This document shows positions 50,988-59,028 of a stretch of 64,000 nucleotides of DNA, piece after piece. The DNA is taken from NCBI RefSeq assembly GCF_017743995.1, contig NZ_JAGHRB010000001.1:248001-312000 (forward strand). Direction: 5' to 3'. The notes beneath the pieces are model-generated. The model had not been told where the DNA came from and made no database searches. It saw only the letters and a list, made by a program, of their open reading frames with translations. Both the position numbers and the translations under genes were made by a program. How positions within the stretch are numbered: the first letter of the stretch is position 1; every line of letters begins with the position of its first letter. Source of the DNA: Ruegeria sp. R13_0 (GTDB lineage Bacteria; Pseudomonadota; Alphaproteobacteria; Rhodobacterales; Rhodobacteraceae).

Positions 50988-52505
50988 ATGAATTTGACGA
51001 CAAGGAGTTCCCAAGTGCAGGCACAAGCGCGCAGTATTTCCGTCCGGCGGGACGATGGTGTTGGTTTCATGCGACTGATGTGGCTGGCCTTCGGAGCGAT
51101 GGTTCTGATCGCAGCGCAGACGGTCGCTGCTTATGCACGCGGGGAAAGCCTTGCGCCGCTGGCCGAACAGATCAGCCCGGCGGTGGTCAACATCACCACA
51201 TCGACCCTGATCGAAGGCCAGACCGGACCGCAGGGGATCGTGCCCGAGGGCTCTCCGTTCGAAGATTTCTTCCGCGAGTTTCAGGATCGCAACGGCGATA
51301 ATGGTGACCGCCCGCGCCGCAGTAATGCGCTGGGGTCGGGGTTCGTGATCTCGGAAGACGGCTTTATCGTCACAAATAACCACGTCATCGCCGAGGCTGA
51401 TGAGATTCTGATTGAATTCTTCCCCGGTGACGGTCAGCCCGTGAAGGAACTGCCTGCCAAGGTCATCGGCACGGATGAGAAAACCGATATTGCTCTGCTG
51501 AAAGTGGAGGCTTCGGGGCCTCTGCAGTACGTTCAGTTCGGCGACAGCGACACGGCGCGAGTTGGCGACTGGGTGATTGCCATGGGCAACCCGCTGGGGC
51601 AGGGGTTCTCGGTGTCGGCGGGGATCGTCTCGGCCCGCAATCGCGCGCTGAGTGGGTCCTATGACGACTACATCCAGACCGATGCGGCGATCAACCGGGG
51701 CAACTCGGGTGGTCCGCTGTTCAACATGGACGGTCAGGTCATCGGCGTGAACACCGCGATTCTGTCGCCCAACGGCGGCTCGATCGGTATCGGTTTTTCG
51801 ATGGCCTCCAATGTCGTGACCAAGGTCGTCGACCAACTGCGTGAGTTCGGCGAAACCCGCCGGGGTTGGCTGGGCGTACGGATTCAGGACGTAACTGAGG
51901 ATATGGCCGAGGCGATGGGGCTGGATAAACCCGGCGGTGCGTTGATCAGCGACGTACCTGAGGGTCCTGCGAAAGAGGCCGGTCTGAAAGCAGGGGACGT
52001 GATCCTCAGCTTTGACGGGGTCGAGGTTGAAGATACCCGCGGTCTGGTCCGTCAGGTCGGTGAGACGACCGTTGGCAAATCGGTTCGTGTGGTCGTGCAT
52101 CGCGACGGAGGTACACAGACCGTGTTGGTCACTCTGGGGCGCCGTGAGGATGCCGAGCGTGCGGATGCGGGTGAGGAAGATACTCCGGATGCGCCAACCG
52201 AAGAAAACGCTGACATTCTCGGCCTGACCATTTCACCGCTGACAGATACGCTGCGTGAAGATCTGGGCCTGGACGCAGAGGCGGACGGTCTGGTCGTGAC
52301 CGAGGTTGACGAAGCCTCGGAGGCCTTTGCGAAAGGTCTGCGCGCAGGTGATCTGATCACCGAAGCCGGGCAGCAGAAGGTCGAATCCATCAGCGACCTT
52401 GAGGCGCGTATTGAAGAAGCTACCGAAGCCGGGCGCAAATCGCTGCTGCTGTTGGTACGCCGCGGCGGCGACCCGCGCTTTGTCGCGTTGAGCCTTGAAA
52501 ACTAA
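50988..52505 (+). CDS. DegP/DegQ-type periplasmic serine protease
   Basis: The 505-residue protease has a basic N-terminal region and a membrane helix MRLMWLAFGAMVLIAAQTVA (about 28-47) acting as a signal peptide, then a trypsin-like domain with the triad His (TNNHVIAEADE), Asp (TDIALLKVE) and Ser (NRGNSGGPLF). Two PDZ domains follow (GWLGVRIQDV onward, and GLTISPLTDTL onward). Such proteases degrade or refold misfolded envelope proteins. The ATG at 50988 was preferred; a start at 51069 would leave just the signal peptide. An intrinsic terminator follows. Confidence 0.93.
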   Translation: MNLTTRSSQVQAQARSISVRRDDGVGFMRLMWLAFGAMVLIAAQTVAAYARGESLAPLAEQISPAVVNITTSTLIEGQTGPQGIVPEGSPFEDFFREFQDRNGDNGDRPRRSNALGSGFVISEDGFIVTNNHVIAEADEILIEFFPGDGQPVKELPAKVIGTDEKTDIALLKVEASGPLQYVQFGDSDTARVGDWVIAMGNPLGQGFSVSAGIVSARNRALSGSYDDYIQTDAAINRGNSGGPLFNMDGQVIGVNTAILSPNGGSIGIGFSMASNVVTKVVDQLREFGETRRGWLGVRIQDVTEDMAEAMGLDKPGGALISDVPEGPAKEAGLKAGDVILSFDGVEVEDTRGLVRQVGETTVGKSVRVVVHRDGGTQTVLVTLGRREDAERADAGEEDTPDAPTEENADILGLTISPLTDTLREDLGLDAEADGLVVTEVDEASEAFAKGLRAGDLITEAGQQKVESISDLEARIEEATEAGRKSLLLLVRRGGDPRFVALSLEN

Positions 52506-52524
52506 GCTCATCACATAACTACCG

Positions 52525-52555
52525 AAAAGGGCCGGGGTTTTCTCCGGCCTTTTTT
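52525..52555 (+). terminator. Intrinsic terminator of the protease gene
   Basis: GGCCGG (52530-52535) pairs with CCGGCC (52544-52549), flanked by an A tract and followed by six Ts. It begins 20 bases after the protease stop codon. Confidence 0.93.
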
Positions 52556-52585
52556 CATGTCCTATTAGGCCCAGCAGAAAGAAAA

Positions 52586-52616
52586 TAAGCCATATGCCTT
52601 TTGGGCATATGGCTTA
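52586..52616 (-). terminator. 13-bp perfect hairpin, possible terminator of the Crp-family gene
   Basis: TAAGCCATATGCC (52586-52598) and GGCATATGGCTTA (52604-52616) are exact reverse complements around TTTTG. On the minus strand the right end is followed by TTTTCTTTC, so this could terminate the Crp-family gene that ends at 52731, 114 bases away. The perfect dyad could equally be an operator; neither neighbour's promoter is adjacent. Nothing else is recognised between 52556 and 52730. Confidence 0.55.
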
Positions 52617-52730
52617 GGTACAGGGAGAGATCAGTGGACAGATATCGGGGATGATTACTGACCTCCTACGGTAACAGGTTTACCTTAGGGCACTGTCTTC
52701 TGAGTCGTCTGTGAACAAGATCACAAAGGG

Positions 52731-53399
52731 TCAGATCAAGTCTGATTCAGCCAAAGCGCGCAAAGCTTCGATGTCGTGGATCAGCAATCCGCCCCGCGAT
52801 GCCTCGACCACATTGTCGCGTTTCCAGATCGAAATGGTTTTCGAGACGGCCTCACGCGTGGCCCCGACGAATTCGGCCAATTCACTTTGTGACAGGGTAA
52901 TGCGTTCCGTGGGATCGTCCTGCAGAGACGACAGGTGCAACAGTTTGCGCGCCAGTCGAATCGGCATCGGCAGAAAGACCTGCTCGTTCAACTGGGAACT
53001 CATCGACCGCATCCGCAACCCGGCCAGACGGACCATATCAACTGCAAGATCGGGGTGCTGACGGATTTGCTCCATCACGTCCCTGCGACGCACGCGCAGA
53101 ACCCGAGAAGGTTCAGCCGCCGCAACAGTGGCAGTGCGAGGGCCGCTGTCGAACAGGGCAATCTCACCGAAAACCTCGCCTGGGCGCATGAGCGTCAAAG
53201 CCAGCTTTCGGCCGCTCATCGCCAGGAAGGACACTTCGAGCGTCCCTTCGATGATGGCATAAAGCGCATCGCCTTCGTCATCCTGATCGAACAGGGTTTC
53301 GTTTTTATCCAAAGAGATTTCCGTCGCCAACGCCGAGAGCATCTCGCGCAGGCCTTCGGATGCATCGGACAGGAAGCCGCTATTTGGGAATACCGCCAT
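52731..53399 (-). CDS. Crp/Fnr family transcriptional regulator
   Basis: The 222-residue protein has a cyclic-nucleotide-binding-type domain (DDEGDALYAIIEGTLEVSFL then RPGEVFGEIALFDSGPRTAT near 58-95) and a C-terminal helix-turn-helix (LSQSELAEFVGATREAVSKT, about 168-187). The FNR cluster cysteines are absent, so it is not an oxygen-sensing FNR; effector unknown. I put the start at the ATG at 53399; a GTG at 53450 would add 17 residues. It may regulate stress genes, but no target is evident from the neighbourhood. Confidence 0.9.
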   Translation of the reverse strand: MAVFPNSGFLSDASEGLREMLSALATEISLDKNETLFDQDDEGDALYAIIEGTLEVSFLAMSGRKLALTLMRPGEVFGEIALFDSGPRTATVAAAEPSRVLRVRRRDVMEQIRQHPDLAVDMVRLAGLRMRSMSSQLNEQVFLPMPIRLARKLLHLSSLQDDPTERITLSQSELAEFVGATREAVSKTISIWKRDNVVEASRGGLLIHDIEALRALAESDLI

Positions 53400-53520
53400 T
53401 CGGGTACTGATCTCCGGAGTAGGATGGTGAGTGGTTACGCATTTATTCACAGCAAGGACAACAAGCCAAGCGGTTTCCCTGATTGAATATCAAAGTGATA
53501 CCAATGGGGCTTTTTGTTAC

Positions 53521-54126
53521 CTATTGGCGATCAGGGTCCTCCAGATAGCTTTGCAGACGGTGGAACTGGTACATCAGGAAGGCCATCAGCGCGATGGGAA
53601 AGGCGAAGGTTTCGATCTTGACCCAAAGATCGGTGGACATGGTGCGCCAGACGATCTCATTGGCGATGGCCAGAACGGCAAAGCAGGCACAGAGGCGACG
53701 GGTCAGGATCATCCAGCCTTCGTGCTTCATCGGCAGCATCTCGTCCAGAACGTAGGCGAGGTAGGACTTGCCCTGCAGCAACCCGATCCCAAGGATGACC
53801 GAGAAGAACCCGTAGACCAGCGTGGTCTTCATTTTGAAGAACCGCTCATCGTTGAACCAGGCGGTCAGGCCTCCGAAGAAGATCACCATGAAGGCGGTAA
53901 ATATCTGCATCCGGCTGAGCTTGCCTGTCAGGAACCACAAGATGCCCATTGCCGCCAGCATCAGCGGGACAAAGAGGATGGTTGCGATGATGAAGCCTGA
54001 ATACTCTATACCGCCGATCAGAAAGCTATCATCACGCAGTCGCAGGTAGATGAAGAAGAAGGCCAGCGGGGGGCCCAGCTCTAGCACCTGTTTCAGAAAC
54101 GGATTGATCTCTTTTTTGCCTGTCAT
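53521..54126 (-). CDS. Inner-membrane-spanning protein YciB / septation protein IspZ
   Basis: The 201-residue protein has five hydrophobic helices and the family signature near the N-terminus (FLKQVLELGPPLAFFFIYLR) plus DLWVKIETFAFPIALMAFLM. YciB/IspZ proteins are inner-membrane proteins linked to septation and envelope integrity. AGGA precedes the ATG at 54126. It lies 16 bases after the EamA gene, which follows ftsY; the three run in one direction, an arrangement common in the group. Confidence 0.9.
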   Translation of the reverse strand: MTGKKEINPFLKQVLELGPPLAFFFIYLRLRDDSFLIGGIEYSGFIIATILFVPLMLAAMGILWFLTGKLSRMQIFTAFMVIFFGGLTAWFNDERFFKMKTTLVYGFFSVILGIGLLQGKSYLAYVLDEMLPMKHEGWMILTRRLCACFAVLAIANEIVWRTMSTDLWVKIETFAFPIALMAFLMYQFHRLQSYLEDPDRQ

Positions 54127-54142
54127 CGTGGTGTCCTGCTGT

Positions 54143-55045
54143 TCATCCGCCCATTTCAACGATTACAGCGCCCAATGCAATCAGTGCCATCAGGGCGATG
54201 CGTCTTGGGCCAACGGTTTCTTTCAAAACCAGCCACCCGATCAAGGCTGCAAATACAGTTGATGTTTCCCGCAGTACAGCCGCTTCTCCGACTTTGTCTA
54301 ATCGGGTGGCTAGCATGATGGCCCCGAATGAAAGCGGCGCGATCAAGCCGCCTGCGAGCCCGCGCAGCATCAGCGGACCGGGGGAGGGGCGGTTGATCAT
54401 GGCGCGCCATCTGAGGAACCCGTAGATCGGCATGGCGAATCCGTCGATCATGAAGAACCAGGCCAGAAAGGTGAACGGATCGACGGTGGCGCGGATGCCA
54501 TAGGCGTCATAGGTCGTGTAGAGCGCTACGAAGAGACCGGTGGCAATCGCCAGGGCAAGAGCGATGCCTAGAGTCTCACGATTGGTTTCCAGAAACCGGA
54601 AATTATAGGCAGCCAGCCCGAAGATGCCGGCCAGAAGGACGGCCACACCGAACCATTGCGTGCCTGTGAAGGTTTCTCCGAACAGAAGGTAGGCTCCGAT
54701 CACAGTGAAAAGTGGGCCGGTACCGCGAACGACCGGGTAGACCACCGTGTAGGAGCCTTTGGTATAGGCCAAGGCCTGAAGGATCTTGTAGGTGATGTGG
54801 ATCAGCCAGACGATGCCGAAAATGGGCCACATATAGGGTTCGGGCCATGGCACGACGAATAGGGCAAAGGGGATGGCCATCAGGCAATAGCAGGCGTCGA
54901 TGGCCCCACGAGACAGCCACGGATCGTGGCGGCCCTTTTGCAGTGCTCCAAAGACCGCGTGCAGGAAGGCGGCCATCAACGCCAGGCCAAGGGCGAGATT
55001 GTGGCCCGCTTCGGTGCCTTCGAGTGAGATCAGCCAGTCGCTCAA
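54143..55045 (-). CDS. EamA/DMT family transporter (TTG start)
   Basis: The 300-residue protein has about ten membrane helices, with LALGLALMAAFLHAVFGALQ near the N-terminus and GTGPLFTVIGAYLLFGETFT and ETSTVFAALIGWLVLKETVG as EamA repeats. The reading starts with TTG at 55045 (first residues M-S-D-W-L-I-S-L); no in-frame ATG fits so well. Metabolite export is likely; substrate unknown. It sits between ftsY and the YciB gene, and repeat copy B lies just upstream. Confidence 0.88.
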   Translation of the reverse strand: MSDWLISLEGTEAGHNLALGLALMAAFLHAVFGALQKGRHDPWLSRGAIDACYCLMAIPFALFVVPWPEPYMWPIFGIVWLIHITYKILQALAYTKGSYTVVYPVVRGTGPLFTVIGAYLLFGETFTGTQWFGVAVLLAGIFGLAAYNFRFLETNRETLGIALALAIATGLFVALYTTYDAYGIRATVDPFTFLAWFFMIDGFAMPIYGFLRWRAMINRPSPGPLMLRGLAGGLIAPLSFGAIMLATRLDKVGEAAVLRETSTVFAALIGWLVLKETVGPRRIALMALIALGAVIVEMGG

Positions 55046-55073
55046 TTGTCAGAACTTGTCTCGTGTGGTGAGG

Positions 55074-55124
55074 CTGGGGGCTGTCTGCCCCCAGACCCCC
55101 GAAGATATTTTCAGCCAGATGAAG
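55074..55124 (+). repeat. Intergenic repeat copy B
   Basis: Hairpin CTGGGGGC-TGTCT-GCCCCCAG (55074-55094), a CCCCC run, and the core 55104-55124 that reads GATATTTTCA then GCCAGATGAAG. It lies between the EamA and ftsY genes, both on the minus strand, and shares the hairpin-plus-core layout of copies A (37636) and C (60306). Confidence 0.85.
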
Positions 55125-55131
55125 AGGCGGA

Positions 55132-56241
55132 TCAGTTTTGGTCGAGGCCGGTCAGGGCCGCTGCGAATTCTTCGGGGTCGAATGGGGCCAGGTCGTCTAT
55201 TTGCTCTCCGACGCCGATGGCGTGGATCGGCAGGCCGAACTTGTCGGCCAGCGCGACGAGCACGCCGCCTTTTGCTGTGCCGTCCAGTTTGGTCATCACA
55301 AGGCCCGACACATCGGCGAGTTTGCGGAAGGTTTCCACCTGGCTGAGGGCGTTCTGGCCCGTGGTCGCATCCAGCACAAGCAGCGTGTTGTGCGGCGCGG
55401 TTTCATCGACCTTGCGGATAACGCGGACGATCTTGGCCAGTTCCTCCATCAGGTCGGCGCGGTTTTGCAGGCGGCCTGCGGTGTCGATCATCAGTAGGTC
55501 TGCGCCGTCCTGTTGCGCTTTGGTCAGGGCGTCAAAGGCAAGGCTGGCGGGGTCCGAGCCTTCGGGCGCGGTCAGAACCGGGACGCCAGCGCGGTCACCC
55601 CAGACCTGAAGTTGCTCCACGGCGGCGGCGCGAAAGGTATCTCCGGCGGCGATCACGACCTTCTTGCCCGCGGATTTGAACTGGCTGGCCAGTTTGCCGA
55701 TGGTCGTGGTCTTGCCAGAGCCGTTGACGCCAACCACCAGCACCACTTGCGGGCGTTTGGGGTAGATCGGCAGGGGGAGGGCCACCGGCTCCATCACGCG
55801 GGCCACTTCCTGCGCCAGCAGTTGCTTGATCTCTCGGGACGAGAGTTTGCGGCCAAAGCGCCCCTCGGCCATGTTCGAAGTGACGCGCAGGGCCGTGTCG
55901 ACGCCCATGTCCGAGGCGATCAGCAGCTCTTCGAGCTGTTCCAGCATATCGTCATCCAGGGTCCGGCGGATTTCGGCCTTGGCTTCCGTGCGGCTGAACA
56001 GGCGACCCAGCAATCCGCTGGATGCGGGCTGATTTTCTTGCGCAGTCTCGGGTTGAGGAGCAGGTTCCTGCGGTTGCGGTTGCGGTTGCGGCTGCGGTTG
56101 CGGGGCGGGTTCGGGCGTCTGCGCCACCGGCTCTGGTGCGGTGGTTTCTTCACCTCCGTCTTCGACAATGGCGTCCAGCCCTTCCTCAAGACGGGACGAG
56201 GATTTGAACAGCTTGTCCTTCAGCTTTGAAAAAAACGCCAT
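55132..56241 (-). CDS. ftsY: Signal recognition particle receptor FtsY
   Basis: The 369-residue protein has a short N-terminal region, then a Pro-Gln tract (residues 40-60; see repeat at 56071-56100), the NG domain with G1 GVNGSGKTTTIGKLA (about 172-186), LMIDTAGRLQNRADL (G3), and TKLDGTAKGG (G4). FtsY is the membrane receptor for Ffh and the ribosome. Length and motifs are those of alphaproteobacteria. The start at 56241 is conserved; the reading to 56463 is a shadow. Confidence 0.97.
   Translation of the reverse strand: MAFFSKLKDKLFKSSSRLEEGLDAIVEDGGEETTAPEPVAQTPEPAPQPQPQPQPQPQEPAPQPETAQENQPASSGLLGRLFSRTEAKAEIRRTLDDDMLEQLEELLIASDMGVDTALRVTSNMAEGRFGRKLSSREIKQLLAQEVARVMEPVALPLPIYPKRPQVVLVVGVNGSGKTTTIGKLASQFKSAGKKVVIAAGDTFRAAAVEQLQVWGDRAGVPVLTAPEGSDPASLAFDALTKAQQDGADLLMIDTAGRLQNRADLMEELAKIVRVIRKVDETAPHNTLLVLDATTGQNALSQVETFRKLADVSGLVMTKLDGTAKGGVLVALADKFGLPIHAIGVGEQIDDLAPFDPEEFAAALTGLDQN
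56071..56100 (-). repeat. Six-base tandem repeat coding for a Pro-Gln tract in ftsY
   Basis: Five tandem CGGTTG units (one variant, CGGCTG) encode alternating Pro-Gln in the acidic N-terminal linker of FtsY. Such repeats can change in copy number by slippage without a frameshift, because the unit is two codons. Confidence 0.8.
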
Positions 56242-56300
56242 TTTCGGTCTCCGCAGGTGTTCCCCTCCACCTAATGTGGATTTACCGGAGTTGCAAAGGG

Positions 56301-56939
56301 TCAGGTGAAAGCGATCAGCAGTCCAGCCTGCGCAGCCCAATAAAGCGGCCAGACCAGATAGGGCGTCAGCTTCAACGCCGGGTGGTCTTGGGGCAGTAGA
56401 AACTTCTCGGTCGCCAGCACGAGATCCGAGGCGATGAAGGCCAGTGCCGCCGGTAAAGCCCAACGCAGCATTCCGGTCTCGGGCAAAGACAGAACTGCGA
56501 CTCCCATGCCGAGGATGATCGGGATGTAGAGCAGAACCGGTAGTCTTAGCTCTCCAGCGCGCGGGGTGAGCAAAGTGGCGGCAACGATCCCCAGAATGAG
56601 GAGTGACCAGAAGTATCCCGGACGTTCCAGAATGAGGTCAAAGTTGCTGCTGGGATGCGTCAGGAATAGTGCGATGTAAGCGATATGGCCCGTTGCAAAC
56701 GCGCCGATACCCGCCATGAAGGTGGTGTCGGACTCTCGCGACAGCAGAGCATCCCCAACCGCGCAGAGGCCCAAGGCGACAACCAGTAAAGTCGCGCCTC
56801 CGCTGAGGAAGGCGATGAGGGCCAAGAAAGCAACCGACGCGGTTTTCAGAACGGTGCGGAGCACGCTTGCCGGGCGCGGGGATAGCGGCAAATAGGCCAA
56901 GGCGCACGCGGCGGCGAGCCAGAATAGCAGGTTTGTCAC
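56301..56939 (-). CDS. YhhN family membrane protein (lysoplasmalogenase-like)
   Basis: The 212-residue membrane protein has about eight hydrophobic helices. GLCAVGDALLSRE (about 76-88) and FIASDLVLATEKFLLPQ (about 165-181) carry the conserved acidic residues of YhhN/TMEM86 proteins, of which TMEM86B hydrolyses lysoplasmalogen. The start is GTG at 56939 with GAGGG seven bases upstream; the ORF's longer reading to 57080 would cross the divergent gene's promoter. Bacterial substrates are not established. Confidence 0.87.
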   Translation of the reverse strand: MTNLLFWLAAACALAYLPLSPRPASVLRTVLKTASVAFLALIAFLSGGATLLVVALGLCAVGDALLSRESDTTFMAGIGAFATGHIAYIALFLTHPSSNFDLILERPGYFWSLLILGIVAATLLTPRAGELRLPVLLYIPIILGMGVAVLSLPETGMLRWALPAALAFIASDLVLATEKFLLPQDHPALKLTPYLVWPLYWAAQAGLLIAFT

Positions 56940-57068
56940 ATCAGTTCCCTCTGTCTTGTTCGAGACCACTGTTCTTTGCGGAGGCACGCGGTACAATAAT
57001 GACGTGGGGGCAGGCGAATACCGGCGTGGTGATTGGCCATGCCCGCCCGCATCTGACACTATGGCCTC

Positions 57069-57464
57069 ATGTTGAGGCATCTTGTGATTCTATTGGCGCT
57101 GTCGGCGCAGACGGCGGGCGCGCAAACGGCGCTGTCTGGGGCCGAGTTCGATGAGTATACGCGGGGCAAAACCCTGTTTTATGGCTTTGAAGGGCAGGTT
57201 TACGGAGTCGAGCGGTATCTGCCTAACCGCCGCGTGATCTGGTCGTTTTTGGACGGACAGTGCAAAGAAGGCGTCTGGTATCAGCGCGAGGATCAGATCT
57301 GTTTCGTCTACGAGGACCGGTTGGACCCGCAATGCTGGGTATTCACTCGCTCGGGCGGTGGGCTGATCGCGCAGTTCGAAGGCGACCCGCAGGCGACCGA
57401 ACTCTATGAGGCGGAAGACCTCGGGGAAGAGATGGTGTGTCTGGGGCCTGAAGTCGGGGTTTAA
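57069..57464 (+). CDS. Small exported protein of unknown function
   Basis: The 131-residue protein begins MLRHLVILLALSAQTAGAQ, a signal peptide cleaved after Ala18. The mature domain is rich in aromatic residues (FYGFEGQVYGVERYLPNRRV, then SFLDGQCKEGVWYQREDQIC and FVYEDRLDPQCWVF), with four cysteines that could form two disulfides. It resembles a family of small secreted Rhodobacteraceae proteins of unknown function. It ends four bases before the end of the convergent xseA gene. No ribosome site is evident. Confidence 0.75.
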   Translation: MLRHLVILLALSAQTAGAQTALSGAEFDEYTRGKTLFYGFEGQVYGVERYLPNRRVIWSFLDGQCKEGVWYQREDQICFVYEDRLDPQCWVFTRSGGGLIAQFEGDPQATELYEAEDLGEEMVCLGPEVGV

Positions 57465-57467
57465 CCT

Positions 57468-58952
57468 CTAGAACAGCGATCCCTGATCCGGCGCGTCGGG
57501 TTTGGGTTTTTTCGCGGCAGGGCGGCCAGATGGACCGGTCGTCAGGCGACCGTCCGAGAATTCGATCTCAAGCACCGCGTGTTTGCCGGCCTGCGCCTTG
57601 GTCGTCACGACGTCACCCTCGGCGCGGACAACCGCATAGCCCCGCGCCAGCGTTGCCTTGTAGCTGAGCGTTTCACGCAAGCGGTCGGTTGAGCTCAGTT
57701 GCTGGCGCAGGCGCTCCAGTCGGACGGTTTGGGCCGCGTCCAGCCGCTCAGCCAGTCGGGCGGTAGACTGGCGTTGTTGCTCAATCTCGCGCTGGATCGG
57801 GCGGAGGGAGAGGCGCGAAGACAGGTTACGTAGATGTTCCTGACGGGAGGAGACGACGCCTCGCAAAGTCGACGGGCGCAGATGCGCCGACATCTCGACC
57901 AGTTGCAGGCGGCGGTTTTGCACCCCACGATTTAGCGCGGGTGTCAGGCGTTCTGCAATTAGATCAAGGCGTTGCCGTGGAGAGTTCAACAAGCTGTCCG
58001 GGCGTGGCAACGCACGTGCCACGTCACGCAGTCGCTGCGCACGGCGCTGAACCGCATCACTGGCGGCCCGCGATAGGCGCGCACCCTGTTCGTTAGTCCA
58101 TGCCATCAACTCCATCCGCACGGGGACAGCCAATTCCGCAGCGGCCGTTGGCGTCGGCGCGCGGCGGTCGGAGACAAAGTCGATCAGCGTCGTGTCCGTC
58201 TCGTGCCCTACGGCTGAGATCAGCGGGATTTCTGATGCAGCCGCCGCGCGGGCTACGTTTTCCTCATTGAACCCCCACAGATCTTCGATTGAGCCGCCGC
58301 CGCGCGCAACGATGATCAGATCGGGGCGCGGCAGCGCACCACCGGGCGTCAGCGCGTTGAAGCCTTCTATGGCGCGGGTCACCTCGGGGGCGCAGTTTGC
58401 ACCCTGTACGGCAACGGGCCAGATCAGAACCTTGCGGGGGAACCGGTCGCGCAGACGATGCAGAATATCGCGGATCACCGCCCCGGACGGAGAGGTCACG
58501 ACACCGATGATCTGGGGCAGGTAGGGCAGCGGTTTCTTGCGCTCAGGCGCGAACAGCCCTTCGGCCTCTAGCTGTTTCTTGCGCTTTTCGAGCAGCGCCA
58601 TCAGCGCGCCTTGGCCCGCGACTGCAACCTCATCGACATTCATGTTGTATTTGGATTGCGCGCCGAATGCGGTCAGGCGGCCGGTGACGACGACTTCCAA
58701 CCCTTCTTCGGGCACAACGGACAGGCCGGAAATCTGACCCTTCCACGTGGTGCAGGCCAGAACGTTCCGGTCGTCCTTGATGTCGTAATACAAATGACCC
58801 GAGCGCGCCTTGAACACACGCCCTACCTCTCCGCGTACACGGATTCGCCCGAACGAGCCCTCTAGCGTGCGCTTCACCTCGCCAGAAATCTCGGAAACCG
58901 AGTATTCAGGGGTGTTTTGACCGGGAATTGGGTCGTCAAGCAGGTCGGACAT
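57468..58952 (-). CDS. xseA: Exodeoxyribonuclease VII large subunit
   Basis: The 494-residue subunit of the mismatch-repair-linked nuclease has an N-terminal OB domain (SVSEISGEVKRTLEGSFGRI onward), then the catalytic domain (GVVTSPSGAVIRDILHRLRD, IIVARGGGSIEDLWGFNEEN, ISAVGHETDTTLIDFVSDRR, PTPTAAAE), and a long coiled coil. It cuts single-stranded DNA with the small subunit XseB, not seen here. AAGGCG precedes the ATG at 58952; the reading to 59348 is a shadow of purD. The tail is Pro/Lys-rich. Confidence 0.97.
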   Translation of the reverse strand: MSDLLDDPIPGQNTPEYSVSEISGEVKRTLEGSFGRIRVRGEVGRVFKARSGHLYYDIKDDRNVLACTTWKGQISGLSVVPEEGLEVVVTGRLTAFGAQSKYNMNVDEVAVAGQGALMALLEKRKKQLEAEGLFAPERKKPLPYLPQIIGVVTSPSGAVIRDILHRLRDRFPRKVLIWPVAVQGANCAPEVTRAIEGFNALTPGGALPRPDLIIVARGGGSIEDLWGFNEENVARAAAASEIPLISAVGHETDTTLIDFVSDRRAPTPTAAAELAVPVRMELMAWTNEQGARLSRAASDAVQRRAQRLRDVARALPRPDSLLNSPRQRLDLIAERLTPALNRGVQNRRLQLVEMSAHLRPSTLRGVVSSRQEHLRNLSSRLSLRPIQREIEQQRQSTARLAERLDAAQTVRLERLRQQLSSTDRLRETLSYKATLARGYAVVRAEGDVVTTKAQAGKHAVLEIEFSDGRLTTGPSGRPAAKKPKPDAPDQGSLF

Positions 58953-59028
58953 TTCAGCGCCTTGTGTCAAATGCCTTGCCAGCATAGAACGCCGCGCAGG
59001 CGAGGCCAAGCAGATCGGAGACGACCCA

